Assembly (NCBI GenBank): GCA_025738555.1
Contig: JAOVFP010000009.1
Location: 744,001 to 808,000, forward strand
DNA: 64,000 bases
From: Cyathus striatus
Lineage: Eukaryota; Basidiomycota; Agaricomycetes; Agaricales; Nidulariaceae
Reading direction: 5' to 3'
Part shown: piece by piece, positions 1 to 12,596 of the stretch
Numbering within the stretch: the stretch's first letter is position 1
Layout: every line of letters begins with the position of its first letter
Translations under genes and position numbers: made by a program
The notes under the pieces: generated by a model
Database searches by the model: none
Told to the model about the DNA's origin: nothing
What the model saw: the letters and a program-made list of their open reading frames with translations, nothing else

Positions 1-1203
1 CACGATATCGAACTATCGGATGCTGTAAAAAAGCCAGTGTCGTTAGCTTGATCTTACAACATTTGTTCGTGAGTGGCGAAGCCGTGTATGTACATCTGCG
101 TCTGAGAGCTTGAGAGCGTTAACTTTTACATACTCCAGACTGCTTATGTGGTCAACCACCTACAATGAGAACTCAGTTGATTATCCGTATTACACTTAGT
201 TACCAATTCTTATCATCTATTCAGATATAGGATCAAACTTTGCCCGCCACCGCTACGGTATATTTGAATCTACTGAGTGCTGAAAAGTAATCGCACTGAG
301 TAGGTTTTGACCAACATTAGTGCCGAAAGCCTGTGTTTGATAACTATATCTCAGCTTCTATGGAGAAACATAGATTTATCGTTCACAGTAAATATGTTTA
401 GTTGAAATCAAATGGAGAAAGTATAGAAATTTTTCGAAAGCAAGATCACATTTCACATACAACTCCAGTATTTCACGTTTATCTAAATTACAAACTGAAA
501 GAGTACCAAATTTTCTTTTCTTTTGGATTTCCTTTAGTATTAGTTAGATTGTTTACTAGTAAGTACCGGCAACATGATTGATATTCCGGGAGTGGTGCAG
601 ACTGATACTGTAAGTTGTGCCTGGACTTGGAGAAAACCAAGTAATAAGCTGAGGAATGTTTACATAGCCGTCTGACGCCCATTGAGTACAAAGTCATTGA
701 GAGTGAATTCGTGACGAATGAAGACTGAATGCAAGACGAGATGAAGACAAATCGGTTACGCTTCAATCAAGCTTGTGTGACTATATGAGGCGCGGTAGGA
801 GGCGCTAGGGTTGTGGCTCGTGACGGCGTCTACATGAGCGTCTACAAATCTCCAGGTCTCAATAACACAATTGAATTTGAGTTTCAGCTGACCGAAACCT
901 AATTTCAAACAAAGTAACCAGCGATAAAAAGATTATACCATTATACAAGCAGCATAAAGGTCCATGACAATCAATGTGATACAAACGTAGTAGGCAATAG
1001 GAAGCCTGACACTAACTAGGGGTCTACAACAGCAAATAATAACAGATATACATCGATAATAAAAATAAAGATAAAACCAACATAAAACATGAAATAGCAA
1101 AAGCAAACCCTGCAAAAAAAGAGTGAATATTACGAAACGTATCAGCAAGGATCATACCGGATTTTCTTCCATATGGTGAACACTAAAACAAATATCCACA
1201 CCA
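1..1203. other. Gene-poor flank upstream of transposon
   Basis: AT-rich sequence with only short ORFs, none with a recognisable domain, a plausible intron structure or a signal peptide. I see no gene, RNA or obvious repeat here. It ends at the 9-bp target duplication of the element that starts at 1213. Confidence 0.5.
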
Positions 1204-1212
1204 CTGAAGTAA
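1204..1212. repeat. Left 9-bp target-site duplication
   Basis: CTGAAGTAA directly precedes the GGGCAC terminus of the 1213-4313 element. The same nine bases directly follow the opposite terminus at 4314-4322. Confidence 0.8.
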
Positions 1213-4200
1213 GGGCACGTAGTTTTTACCGTGCACGCACAAAAGTGAGCGTGACTGAGCGTGCCACGCTCAAGGCCATATTTTCACGCTCAAGATATAT
1301 TTAATAGTTGTAAAAAGCCTATTTCTAAGTCAAACTAATTGTAAATCAGGTGTATATACCGTTACTGTACTATTGTAGTTCTATTACCACCGCAGGTAAA
1401 ATTTTAAGCAAGATAAATACTCAGAAGTAGAAGAATAAAAATTAAATTTCACGCTCAATGCGATATTATTCACGCTCAAACTTGAACGTGCACGCTCATT
1501 TTTCACGCTCAAGGTGTGAGCGTGCACGCTCACATCAATGATCACGCACAGGGTCGAGCATTCACGCTCAGGGTCGAAATTTCACGCACAGGGTTTGAAT
1601 TTTCACGCTCAAAGTATGTTACTTCACGCTCAAGGTCTTTAAATTCACGCTCACATTCAAACTCATGTGAGCGTGAATATAAGTAATATAATATTAAATA
1701 TACACACCCACACTCAAGCTACAGAAAATACTATGCCCGAGCGTGAGTATGTATTCACTTCATGCTCACGCTCAAAATCATTTTAATTGAGAGTGAGCCT
1801 GAATATTGTGAGCGTGATAGGCACTCAACCCAATTAACTCTACCATGAATGTCAATATAATATTTATGCTCCTTCACGCTCACTCTCAAACTTGATTAAC
1901 TTGAGCTTGAACTTAAATATAATATTTATGGACACTATTTACACTTAATTTATGCGATATGCGTTATCGTGAATAGCAATGTCTATCACGCTCATGCTCT
2001 AACTCAATTAAATCGAGAGTGTGCCTGAATGTAAATATTATATTTGCACTCGCCCTCAAGATACTGGACATAAACATGTGTGTGAATAGGGATATCCACC
2101 ACTGTGCTCACACTCAAGTGAAAGGAGATATGTGTGAGCGTGAAGCAGTAAATAGAATGTGTCAGCCTGAATAGGAATATTTATCACGCTCACTGTCAAA
2201 CTCCTTTAAGTTGAGAGCGAGCTCTAAAGAATATGCATGAGCGTGAATAGTATTACCTATCACGTTCACGCGAAAACACAATTTAATCGAGTACGAGTGT
2301 GAATATAACACTCACGCACAAATTATACTAATAAATATGTGTGAGCGTGAATAGAAATACCTATTCACACTCACCCTCAAACTCAATTTAATCAAGTACG
2401 AGTGTGAATATAAAACTCACGCACAAGTTTACGAATATATATGTGAGCGTGAATAGAAATACTTATTCACGCTCATGCTCAAACTCAAGTAAATTATCAT
2501 AAATACATGTAAGTGTCACGAGTAAGGTGATATAATATTTGCTCACTCTCAAATTATATGAAATATGCACGAGCTTAAATAGGAATACCTATCATGCTTA
2601 TGCTCAAGTTAAAAGAGAAACATATGAGCGTGAATAGTATGTACATCACGCTCATGTGATTGATATCATTCTTATGACCTATTTGAATATATATGGCATT
2701 TCAGATAGACCATATGCATGCAGTAGTACAGTATGTATTTATAATAGTAGTAGATTTACGACAACCTATTGCTTCACGCTCACATATAGAATATTCACGC
2801 TCAGGGTCGAATTTCCACTTGCAGACCGTTCATGCTTAAACTGGGTGTATGATATCTAATTCTTTTAGGATAGACTATAAGGAGGACATGCTACAGTATA
2901 TCTATATGTGTTGATGACAACATATAGCTTCTCACTCAATTTTATATTACTTCACACTCACTTAAATATTATTCATGCTCAAGTATATGACCCTGAGCGT
3001 GCACGGGATTTTCTGCCTGCTCCAATTTAATGAGCAGGTTAAATATTCATACTCACAGAGTTAATCTCAAGTTATAGGAAGTCATTATGAGTGTGAATAA
3101 TAATGATCATCATGCTCACGCTCAAGCGAAAGGAGATATGAATGAACGTGAACTTGAAACATATATTCATGCTAGGCTCATACTCAAATAAAATGAAATA
3201 AGCATGAGCATGAATAGAAATTCTTATCACACTCATGCCTAAATTTGATTAAGTCAAGCATGATTTTGAATATAACACTCATGTAAATATTTACGGTAAA
3301 TATGCGTGAGCGTGAATAGGAATCTCATCATGCTCACGCTCAAATTATACTTTAAAACCACAATAAATGTGAGCATGGATCGAAATATAGAGATTTACTA
3401 TGAGCGTATATACATACTAAGTCTAATTGTATTTAATTCATGCTCATGCTCAAGCCACTGAAAATATGACTGAGCGTGAAAGTAAATACTTATCACACTC
3501 ACTAAAAATCAACTACTTAGTAACTTGAATATAAAATTGGTTTATGTTCACACTCACGCACAAGTGATGGTAAATATGCGTGAGCGTGAAGGAAGAAATG
3601 CATGTGAGCATGAAGGTAAACACATATCATGCTCACACTCAACCTTGTTTAAATTAAGTGCGGCGTGAATATCATATCGATATGCAAGCTTATGCTCAAA
3701 TAACAGGAAACCAAAACCACCCTGACTGTGAGTGCGAAGTGAACGTGAACGTGAATATGATGTCTATACATGTTCATGCTCAATTTAAAAGGATGTATTA
3801 CATGAACGTGCGTTGTAAATATTTACTTTATATACACACTCACTGTACAGTTATGTAGAGTGAGCGTGGTAGATATTACCCATCACGCTCATGCTCAAAC
3901 TTAATTAAATCGAGCGTGAGCGTGAATACAGATTAGTACATGTATATTCATGCTCACAGCGTCTATATTTGCTGTAGAGTGAGTGTAAATGTAAATTCCA
4001 TATGCATTATTCATGCTCACCCTCAATTTAATCCAGTCTGAGCGTGAGCGTGATAGGTATTACCATTCACGCTTATGGACACTCAAACCGAATATTAATG
4101 TGAGCGTGGGTAGTTATATTTACACATTTTTAATACAGTACAATACAGAACTACGTCAATTTATAAGATATTATCTTCACGCTCATGTAGGATTTCTTCA

Positions 4201-4313
4201 CGCTCAAGATACAGTACTTCACGCTCAGGGTCGCCATTATCACGCTCAGACCCTGAACGTGCACGCTCAACTCACGCTCATAATTGAGCGTGCACGGAAT
4301 TTTCTTGGTGCCC
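1213..4313. mobile_element. 3.1-kb non-autonomous TIR transposon packed with CACGCTCA words
   Basis: The element begins GGGCAC and ends GTGCCC. Just inside each end the inverted sequences continue as CCGTGCACGC followed by TGAGCGTGA-type words. A perfect 9-bp direct repeat (CTGAAGTAA) flanks it. The interior has no coding potential. It is built from about 45 copies (counted by eye) of CACGCTCA or its complement TGAGCGTG, in both orientations, spaced irregularly by AT-rich filler and often extended to TTCACGCTCA or TTCACGCTCAGGGTCGA. Nine-bp target duplications are typical of Mutator-like elements, but no transposase is present and the superfamily is an inference. The words could be transposase-binding sites amplified over the whole element, or a minisatellite captured between two ends. 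The right end abuts the 3' end of the gene at 4370-5531. Confidence 0.75.
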
Positions 4314-4322
4314 CTGAAGTAA
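4314..4322. repeat. Right 9-bp target-site duplication
   Basis: CTGAAGTAA, identical to 1204-1212. It marks the right boundary of the word-array transposon. Confidence 0.8.
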
Positions 4323-4369
4323 GAATCAACAACCAGCCACCGCCCGAAGGTCAGTAAATAAGCACACCT

Positions 4370-5531
4370 AGAGATAACCCAATCATGCACTACATCAAAT
4401 GGATCAAAATCCTCTGCCTTCTTTTCTGAAATAAACGGTTCCAGCATCTCAGTAGCAGCTCGAAATAAGCTATCTCCACAAATGTTCCCAACTATACTCC
4501 AAAATGTTTCACTAGCGGCGTCAGGAACAGGTGGAGCAGAAGGAGTGTTGGAATTCGGTCCTGGGCAGGCACGCGCGTCTGAAGCTTTCTTTTCAGTCCT
4601 TGGGCACTTTGTAGGTCGTTCCATGCCGCACCCCGAGTTTGCAGTGGGAGGAGCGGTAGACGAGTTCAAGTTGGCTGCTTGATTTGTGCGCTTTGGAGGC
4701 CGATCCACTGTGGGATACCCCGAGTTCGCAGTGGGGGGAGCAGTAGAAGAGTTGGTTGGTGCATGTTTGGAATGAGACGTAGCCTTGGGGGTGCGTGGAA
4801 TGGAAGATATATTCATAAAAGCATTGTACTTTTGAGCACGGGCAGGGAGGTGAAGAGTGAGTCGTGTAGCCCAGATCGTGAATCGATATAGATTGGAATT
4901 GCTGTTGGTCTGGTGTTAATTTTATTTATTGGTATAGATGTGCCTTCATTTAATTTTGAATGCTGAATAGAATTATTTTTCCCGAATGTTTCAGAGATTT
5001 GGAGAGGAGGACGATGGAGATATATAGTTGAGTGCTGTTCAGGTCCCGAATACATTGGATAACGAATGTTAAGAGGCACTTGGTTGTTCCGGGTCCAATC
5101 TGCTGCAGTAGTGGCATTTTGGCCTGCTACAAGTTTAGCCATCCACAGATGACCATTCGAGGAGGGAGGAGGTGCATTACCATGGCAAGAAGTACCAAAA
5201 TCCATCGTTCCTGCAGATACAGGCAATGAATTTGGAGCAGCAAACTTTCTGGAGACATCGTAAAGGCGTCTTGCTGAATGATTAATACCTTCACCCCCCG
5301 ATGCGGTGACAGTGAGGTTTTCACTAAGAAAAATGTATAGTCAGCAGTAGGACGTGTAGGATGGCTTACTGGTACGTTTGTGTGATATGCATTGGGTGGA
5401 GTGGGGTGGACAACATCGGAATACGTCCGATTCTGTGAACGAGGAAGTGAGAGAGGGTGAGAGGGAGGTGAATTTAGAACATTTGGTAAAGATGGAGGAA
5501 CGATACGGCGGGTCTCGTAAGTGTTTTGCAT
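4370..5531 (-). CDS. Orphan Pro/Ser-rich protein with EKKxEDFDxFD C-terminal motif
   Basis: Function not recognised. Two coding blocks are clear on the minus strand. About 5285-4816 is rich in N, P, S and T. About 4840-4370 has a duplicated segment containing NSSTAPPTANSG and ends in a charged helix-like stretch, RAATEMLEP then EKKAEDFDPFD. A canonical 49-nt intron (GTAAGC, CTGAC branch site, TTCTTAG) lies near 5340. The two blocks are in different frames near 4850 with no evident intron between them, so either the exon model is incomplete or there is an indel. The C-terminal motif recurs in the 22212-23760 protein, which argues for a real family. The 1213-4313 transposon inserted just past the motif, and an open frame runs on into the element, so the natural C-terminus may have been replaced. 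Start and exon limits are uncertain. Confidence 0.4.
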
Positions 5532-6664
5532 AGTAAAAACGGTGGATGGAGTTGTGCAATAGAAAAGTTGATAGAAGGTGTTTAGTAGAGTTGAGCACTA
5601 GGTAGGTGATAGTTTAGAGCAAGACCTGGAGAGGACGCGTAATGCACTGGGAAGTATCCATTTGAAGTCCGATGAATGGGAGCGATCGAATATTGGACAA
5701 TGAATAGGACCAAGGACCAGTCACCAGGATGAATGGGATTTCAGAAGTCGTGATGGCAGCACGCGACCGTGTCGAGTTATTCCCACGATTGCGGTTGTCC
5801 GTGACTCCGTGACAATCGTATGTTTTCAACCTCTGCAGCCTAAAAATAACCCCAGAAACATATACCAGATCTTCAAATTAATCACAGGAATGTGTCAAAG
5901 TCGAGTAGAAACCACCCTCGTTAAATTGCCTCGGAATGGGCACCCTCTTGACTCAGGGCCCTTGGTGTGAGGTCGCTCCAAAGTCGTTCACGCCTTTTTA
6001 GTACCAGTGCAGCTTATGGTTGTGTGTTCTTACCCCGGCAGATAAATGATAATAATAATGGACAGTTGTTGCGACTGATTAATATTTTAATGATCACCGA
6101 CACCCATTGAGCAGTGAGCGCTTCGGCAGTGACCCGCTGTCACCATCGTCTTCCCTTCAAAGGTGAGTTGTTCTACCTAAGACGGAAGGCTTATCCACTG
6201 CTCAGTGCTCACTCGAATTACTACAGATATATACCTCTGTATTACCGGTTCAAATCGACCGAAACTTATCCCCAAACCCCTCTATCATCGAGCTCGTCAT
6301 TTTTCTATACACGTGCAGCATGTTCGTGTTGCTCTATTACTTCAAGCTCCGATCTGATAGAGGTAAGTTTGAGTGGCTCTTTCTATTAACCCATGATCAT
6401 TACAAGTACCCCTATTCATAGACTGACGCCCTAATCTAAGGCACTTTGGCGTTTATAGCGCCCGACGGCACCCAAAATATCGCAATCGCTGACAGCCGGG
6501 CATCTGCTGCTCAACAGCAATGCTAAAGCAGTTTAGTTATATATGGTGGTATCGGCGCTTTGGAAATGAATAAAAGAGTCGATTGTACTGTGGTACACCT
6601 CTCAATCCCCACCAATTGCCTATCCCGCTTTTCTGGAAGGCCCTAACTTCGCACAAATAGCACC
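5532..6664. other. Intergenic, no supported gene
   Basis: Contains only short unsupported ORFs. The last few hundred bases presumably hold the promoter of the DUF4139 gene that starts at 6665, and the bases before that ATG (ATAGCACCATG) give a good eukaryotic start context. Confidence 0.5.
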
Positions 6665-8762
6665 ATGTCTCATTTGATTGAAGTACAATCCGCTCAAGAC
6701 CTTCCCCCTCCTTTTGAGAGTCGCAATGTCGTAGAGCTAGTCTCGGCGAAGGACGGAAAGATTGCACATGTCAGGGTATACTCCAACTTTGCAGAAGTTA
6801 CCCGCGTCTTCCAGGTTCCCGTCAAAGTGGGCAACAATCAAGTCGTTATCTCAGGGTTTCCTGATGTCATTAAGGACCAATCTATTCGGTGAGAAGGGAG
6901 GAAATTTACTGTCATACAGCACTGATGCCTTTACAGATATGAATGCAAAGGCCCCGCATCAATCCACGATCTCAAGATCTCTGAGGCTCCTTTTGAGGCT
7001 GCACCTACAACAAGCGAAAAACTCACAGCGCTGACACAGAAGAAAGAGCGCTTAAACAAGGCGCTAACGCGTGCTAATACTGGGGTATTCGCTCTCGAAG
7101 ATTACCTCGAAGACATGAAAGAGAACTCTTTAAGTGATATGAAAGCTATCGCGGACGAATACATGGACGCTACAACCGACTTCGATGATAGGATCGCAAA
7201 ACTCAAGAAGGAGATTGCTGAACTGGATAAGGAGATTACGAACGAAAGGAAGGTGCTCAATGGGGGAGAAGTGAAGTATGATTTTATGAAGGTTTCTATG
7301 GGGGTTTTTGGAGAGGCTGAGGCGGACGTTCAGTTGACACTTCATTACGGTATCTTTCAGTTTTCTTTCTTTGTCGTGATTTATACTAAAATGTTTAATA
7401 GCTGTGGACCATGCAAACTGGTACCCCTCGTACGACATTCATCTGAACACAAAGACTAAAGAAAAGCGTGTTACGCTTGCTTATAAGGCTTCAATTTCCC
7501 AGATCACTGGCGAGGTCTGTTATGTCCTTCGTTTTGTTTCATGTACTTACACATTTCTGGATAGTCGTGGGACGGAGTCCCCATCACACTCGATACATCC
7601 ACACCTGAAAACAAATCATTTAGAGGGCCGAAAGTGTATCCTTGGAGGCTTTCCGTGTACACTCCACCCCCGCCCCGTCCTTCTCCACCTCTTAAAACCA
7701 AAAAGGCAGCCACTTCATTTCCCGCCCCAGTGCGACCACCTCTCCCAGCAGCTTCCCTGCCCAGGTGGCCTGACGAAGTGACTTCTGTTGACTCCCTTAC
7801 TGTTCCTTCACAACCAGAAAAAGTACAGCGAAGACGAACCGTGCATACTCCCTTAGCATGGGGTGGGTGGGGGGGATGGGGGGTAGGCTCAACTCAAGGT
7901 GTCACAGCTACCCTCGAACTGCCAGGTCTAACGAACATCACAAGCGATGGCCAGATGCACCTTGTGAATGTTATGGAGTTGGAGATGGATGCTGAGACCT
8001 TTTGGTGCGCTGCGCCGAGGAATGACAATGCTATGTATTTCAGGGTTCGTTCACCCTTTCTTTGTTTTGGAATTGGAGAGAGAATTAATTGGGATACAGA
8101 TGAAAGTGAAGAATACTACCAAGTATCCACTCAAGTCTGGCTCAGCGAATGTATATCTAGATGGGAGCTTGGTCTGTTATGATTCAATTCCTCTCGTATG
8201 TCCTAATGAAACGTTTGAATGTTCTTTGGGGTTCGTTCTTTCCATTTTCTCAGGTCACAATACTCACTTAATGTTTTTTCTCATATACAGGTTGGATTCT
8301 TCAATCCGCACAGAATACCATCCCGTAAGCGAAAAGATCTCCAACAGAAAATTCCTATTCCTTCCTGTCAAAGCCAAAGTGACTAAACATACATTCACGC
8401 AAACCATCTCAGTGTTGAACATGAAGCCCTACCCGGTCTCTGGGGTGAAAATCTCTGACCATATCCCCGTCTCCGACGATTCGTCAATCAGTGTCACCCT
8501 TCTCTCTCCCTCGCTTCCAGTTCCTGGGAAGAATGAAGCGGATTTGAGTAAAACTGTATCAGTATCTTCCGGTGTTGTAGCCCAGTGGGATGCAGCTAGC
8601 GCGGGGGATGGATGGGATTCTACTACGAAGAGTAGGGGTAGAGGAAAGGATGGAATGTTGAGTTTTACATGTGCAATTCCGGCGGGTGGAATGGTAGAGA
8701 TTATGCTGCAGTGGGAGGTTAGAGTGCCAGTTGGGAAGACTATAAATCGTCTGAGAGGGTGA
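6665..8762 (+). CDS. DUF4140/DUF4139 domain protein (mucoidy-inhibitor A-like)
   Basis: Spliced model: 6665-6888, 6937-7349, 7402-7514, 7565-8044, 8100-8230, 8291-8762. All introns are GT-AG and 48-60 nt, and the product is 610 aa. The N-terminus (VYSNFAEVTRVFQVPV, then a GFPD segment) fits DUF4140. A predicted coiled coil follows at about residues 105-175, rich in E, K and L. The DUF4139 core follows, with HANWYPSYDIHL, an ITGESWDGVPITLDTSTPE segment, a Pro-rich linker, then KNTTKYPLKSGSANVYLDG and GLDSSIRTEY. The end (GMVEIMLQWEVRVP) matches the usual strand-rich close of the family. Every splice junction restores these motifs in frame, which strongly supports the model. The family is widespread in bacteria and fungi, but its biochemical role is not established. 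There is no signal peptide or membrane helix, so it is probably cytosolic. Confidence 0.88.
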
Positions 8763-11752
8763 TTTAATGTATCACGGTCGTTCTTAAGCAAATGCGTTTA
8801 AAATATAAATTGTAAGATATGACGATGTTGTAGTCGAAATTTCTATGTACTACTTACTAGCATCAGGCGAAGACCTTACTTATGTATTTGGGACTTCCAA
8901 CTTTCTAGTTTTCTTTCAACTCCGCTGAAAGTTCCAGTCAAACACAAGCATACATATGCTATCAGAACTATGACGAGAGACAAATTCGTTATGAAGTAAG
9001 TATGAAAGTTATTAGGAGATTACAGATATTCTCCTCATTCAAAGTCACCAGGCAACATACAATGACACGCACGTAGATTTGTAAAAACAAGCATCAGCTG
9101 GCGACAATAGCATGCTGGAAAGACGTTCTGCATCCCAACCAGCAATGAACCCACAGTGGTTGGTAAATAAATATCTCCGATAGCCAGCCATGCAGCTAAG
9201 GAGTCAGGCCTTCAGGTTTCGGGCAGTAGAAATTGAGGGAGCTCAATGTTCGATCCTTCATGTGACAAGGATAGCGAGATTCTTCGCGTTCCGACCCAGA
9301 CACCCCGAAGCGGTCCAGCGTGCAGATACTCTTGCAGCCGTAAGGTTTCGATAGGCAAAAGAAAGGAGTAATAATCTATTTCCTCACCTCACCATGCACA
9401 TAGCGTTGTACGGACTTCAGCAAATATTAGACGACGGAATACTTTGAGTGGTACTCCACTTGCAGTGACCTTGAGCTCCTGGACACCATGCTGCGGTAGC
9501 TTTCGTGAATACTTTGCTTCACCTGAAAGTGTTATTCATTATAAAATTACGTGCCAGGTGAACCCTCAGCCGCTGAATCATCTTGAGTGCTCTGCTTCTC
9601 TTTGCCGAAGATCCCGTCGGATATGTAAGAATACGGAGATTCGAGAAGCCTCGTGGATCTCTCGTGTTTCTCGCGCGAGTACTTATGTCCATTCCTCAAC
9701 GTGTCCCACTCCTGCATGTACGCTATATATGCTACATACAAGACGTATATTTTTCTGTTGGTCGTAACGAATGGTAAATTTGCCACATAGGCGGCGTTGG
9801 CCTTCCATTTTAGGTGGCACTGGTTCTTGACCCCGCATTCGATTCTCCTCACTACACGCAGAAGCTCGTTCGCTGCCCATGTCTCCGTCAACATTAGCCG
9901 CGATAAACCCACTACGTAACTTTTTCGACGCATTCAGAACAAAGTCTGTAAGAGCACTTCCAAAATGGCTTCCCAGGGTTGAGGCACCGCAGGCTCACAG
10001 AAGACATTATCAATGAAATTTACCACACCCTCCGATTTAAAGAAATCCAGGAAGCAACCAAGCAAGGCTAGCAGCGTAAGCTTTGGACAACGATATCCAT
10101 AGATCTTGACTATACTCGTCACGTGGCAAGATGCGAAAAGCAGCCTAGGTCAAGGACTCACGGTGCATTGAGGAGGTCAAGGGACCTATTGTACTAAACC
10201 CAGACAGGTGAGGTCTGGTGAAGTGAGATTAAGACTTCGACTCGGGATAATCGAATCCGTGCTGAGCGTAGTAATATCCTATGAGGGACAAACGATTTTC
10301 CCTGGTCCCAGGCCTGGGTGGTCGAAGAGTTCCCCGGTAAGGTTCAATGGCCTATTCCAGTGCTAGCCAGCTGGCCCCAAGCAGGGAAAGGAATAGCCGA
10401 AATATCTTAACACATACTGGGAAGTCGATCGTAGTGCGGTTGTGCGGTAAGAGCGACTGTAATGCTAGGTAGTTTGTTCGGAAATGACACATTCCGGTAC
10501 GAGGAAAGGGTTTTCAAAACAGCGACGAGAAATGCTTAACATTCCTAGACTTGGGAATCAGTATCCTGTAGATGGGGCAGCGACAACACGAGACTTCTCT
10601 GATTCTGCGATGACCACTGAAATGAAATATATGCGCCTGTATATCGAGATTCGAGCATGCTAAACAGTATAGTAGTCAGTAATGGTTGACAAGAGGAATT
10701 ATTTCGGCAAAATGAATATTAAAACTTACTGGTTGCACTTCCCACCCTACACCGTGTTCGCGAGGTGACGTACCAAGTGTCGTCAGAGATGAAGACATAG
10801 GAGAGTATAGGAGGCGCTGAATTGAAGGAATATCACAACGATTTGACAAGCACGCACCTAATATATCTATCGTTGATCCAGGTATTCCGAGGAACGACTT
10901 GAAGAAGGAAAAGCTTGGAGCTTCGCGCATATTTCCGCCGTCCGTAACGCCAGGACTAGCATGAACTTCCACGAGACAGATACTAAAGTTGAAAGAACAC
11001 CTGGGTCAGGGCCAGGTCACCCCGCAGTTCTTGAGGCTAATTGTATTCCGGGATAGCCGCAGTAGCTTCGTGGTCGAGCCAGGTGATTGCGTCCTCCAAG
11101 CCTCTGGTTGAGCTTCTATTCTAGTCAGTGCGGAAGCTGTCACCACGATCCGGGTTTAAGACGGCAGGGTATACGGACAAGCATCATGCTGCTTAGAACT
11201 ACAAACTGAATAATAGGTCTTGTCAGCGAGGGGGACCGTTGACACTAATGCAGACTGATGGCTGTGACAACTTCCCGTATATCTCCGCAATCGACCAGCT
11301 TTATCGTCGGATTCGGCAGACATGTCGCCATCAGCAATGGCAGCAGAAACAGTTACGCAGGGCAATAATATGCCCCTAAACAATGTTCTGCTCAAATTCG
11401 TGGGCCTCGCCACACTCGCCGAGCACGAGGCAGTACGAACGTAGAGGCTAGCATGTTGTGTCAGTATGACCGACCCTGCCTATGCTGGTACTAAAGGATG
11501 TTAACGATTGAAGTAACTTCCATGATTTTTAGATAGATGAATGTCCTGGGTTCCACGGCGAGTGTGGTATACAGTTTAACAGCGATATTCTGGTCTAAGC
11601 TTACCATTTAGGATAAACGATCAGCAACGAAATTTTCTTCAGATACAATCGCAGGAGCATGTCCTGGTAGTAGGTAGCGTTGTTCTTGAAACGAGGTAAA
11701 ACAATACAGGGGCCGAAATTTATCACAGATGTCGTGTTAATCATGTTAGGGA
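8763..11752. other. Intergenic with possible F-box/LRR-type debris on minus strand
   Basis: No gene I can model. On the minus strand, short open stretches at about 10972-10676 (CLSNRCDIPSIQRLLYS-type) and 10122-9934 (CPKLTLLALLGCFLDFF), continuing at 9933-9547, have the leucine and cysteine spacing of fungal F-box/LRR-like proteins. I see no F-box, and stops separate the pieces. If real, this is a decayed gene of roughly 1.4 kb. It could equally be chance ORFs. Confidence 0.25.
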
Positions 11753-12596
11753 TTACTTCAAAAGTTCCTCTACTACTCGATCGTCTGGTATCTTTGCAAC
11801 GTTTGCCCCGCGGTAATTCAATCGCCGAAGCACGTCGATCTATGATCAAACTAAATGAAACCAATCCTTTCGCTAAGAAACAGGAAACTCACCACTTGGC
11901 TTCTTGTGAAGCCCATCGACTCAAAATTCTCGACGTGCTCCTTCTGCAACCCAGCAATAGCGATCTCGTCATGCACACCTGGCTGCGCTGCCCCCTTTCC
12001 CTTCTTAGGCCCTGGACCACCAGCATAAACCTGAGTCCAATAAACAGCAGTGTCTTCAAAGCTGCTCCTGCTGGTCATGTAATGCTTAGCAACCTCAGCA
12101 TCTTGAGGATCATTCGGCTCTGGAGAACAAAGCAAACTTTGAAGAGAGATCAGCGTCGACTTGAGCGTCAGAACTGGCGACCACGCGTCTTTGAGAATAT
12201 CGAGGCAGATCGCACCAGACGCGGAGGATACGTTGGGGTGATAGACCTTAGTTATGAATTTCATCTTGACAGGCTGGAAAGGATACGATTCTGGAATAAC
12301 AATGTCCTGATCGAAAGTGGCGAGGAGTCAGAACGATGCCACACTCTTTGGACATGCACAGCTTACGACTTCGAACTTGCCACCTTCATACGGAGTTTCC
12401 TCCGGCCCTGGAAACGAGCCTTTCAGATGAAAAGGTGAGTCATCTATTAACTCAATCCTGATGCCTGAAGTTTTATCATTCTTGCAATCTGTCCGCCGAA
12501 CGATGATCGTAAGGAATTTTTTCGAGCAAGAACATATGTGAGCAGACGAAACATACCTGCAATTTCCTTGTTTACACGACGAAGACGGGCGTCCAT
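11753..12596 (-). CDS. ubc1: Ubiquitin-conjugating enzyme E2 with C-terminal UBA domain (Ubc1/UBE2K type)
   Basis: Minus-strand exons: 12596-12557, 12488-12367, 12306-11893, 11839-11753, giving a 220-aa protein. The start MDARLRRVNKEIA matches the first helix of the E2 fold, and the 40-nt first exon is needed to complete it. The UBC domain (about residues 1-150) contains GPEETPYEGGKFEV, YPFQPVKMKF, TKVYHPN, then GAICLDILKDAWSP with the catalytic cysteine, and SPEPNDPQDAEVAKHY. A linker (AGGPGPKKGKG) leads to a UBA domain (about 175-220) with FESMGFTRSQV, a short intron, then LRRLNYRGAN and VVEELLK. This is the class II E2 layout of yeast Ubc1 and human UBE2K, which extend K48 ubiquitin chains for the proteasome. 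All catalytic and UBA landmarks are intact, so the gene is probably functional. Confidence 0.95.

Noticed and set aside
1213..4313. A CRISPR array or telomere-like repeat
   Set aside because: The words are 8-10 bp, occur in both orientations, have irregular spacing and lie between inverted termini with a target duplication in a eukaryotic setting.
3658..4357. Plus-strand ORFs inside the word array as genes
   Set aside because: They consist of translated repeat words (HAQ and VNVN runs) and lack splice or start context.
9547..11413. An intact F-box protein gene
   Set aside because: Only scattered leucine-rich pieces remain, separated by stops, and no F-box is visible. Kept as a note in the intergenic entry.
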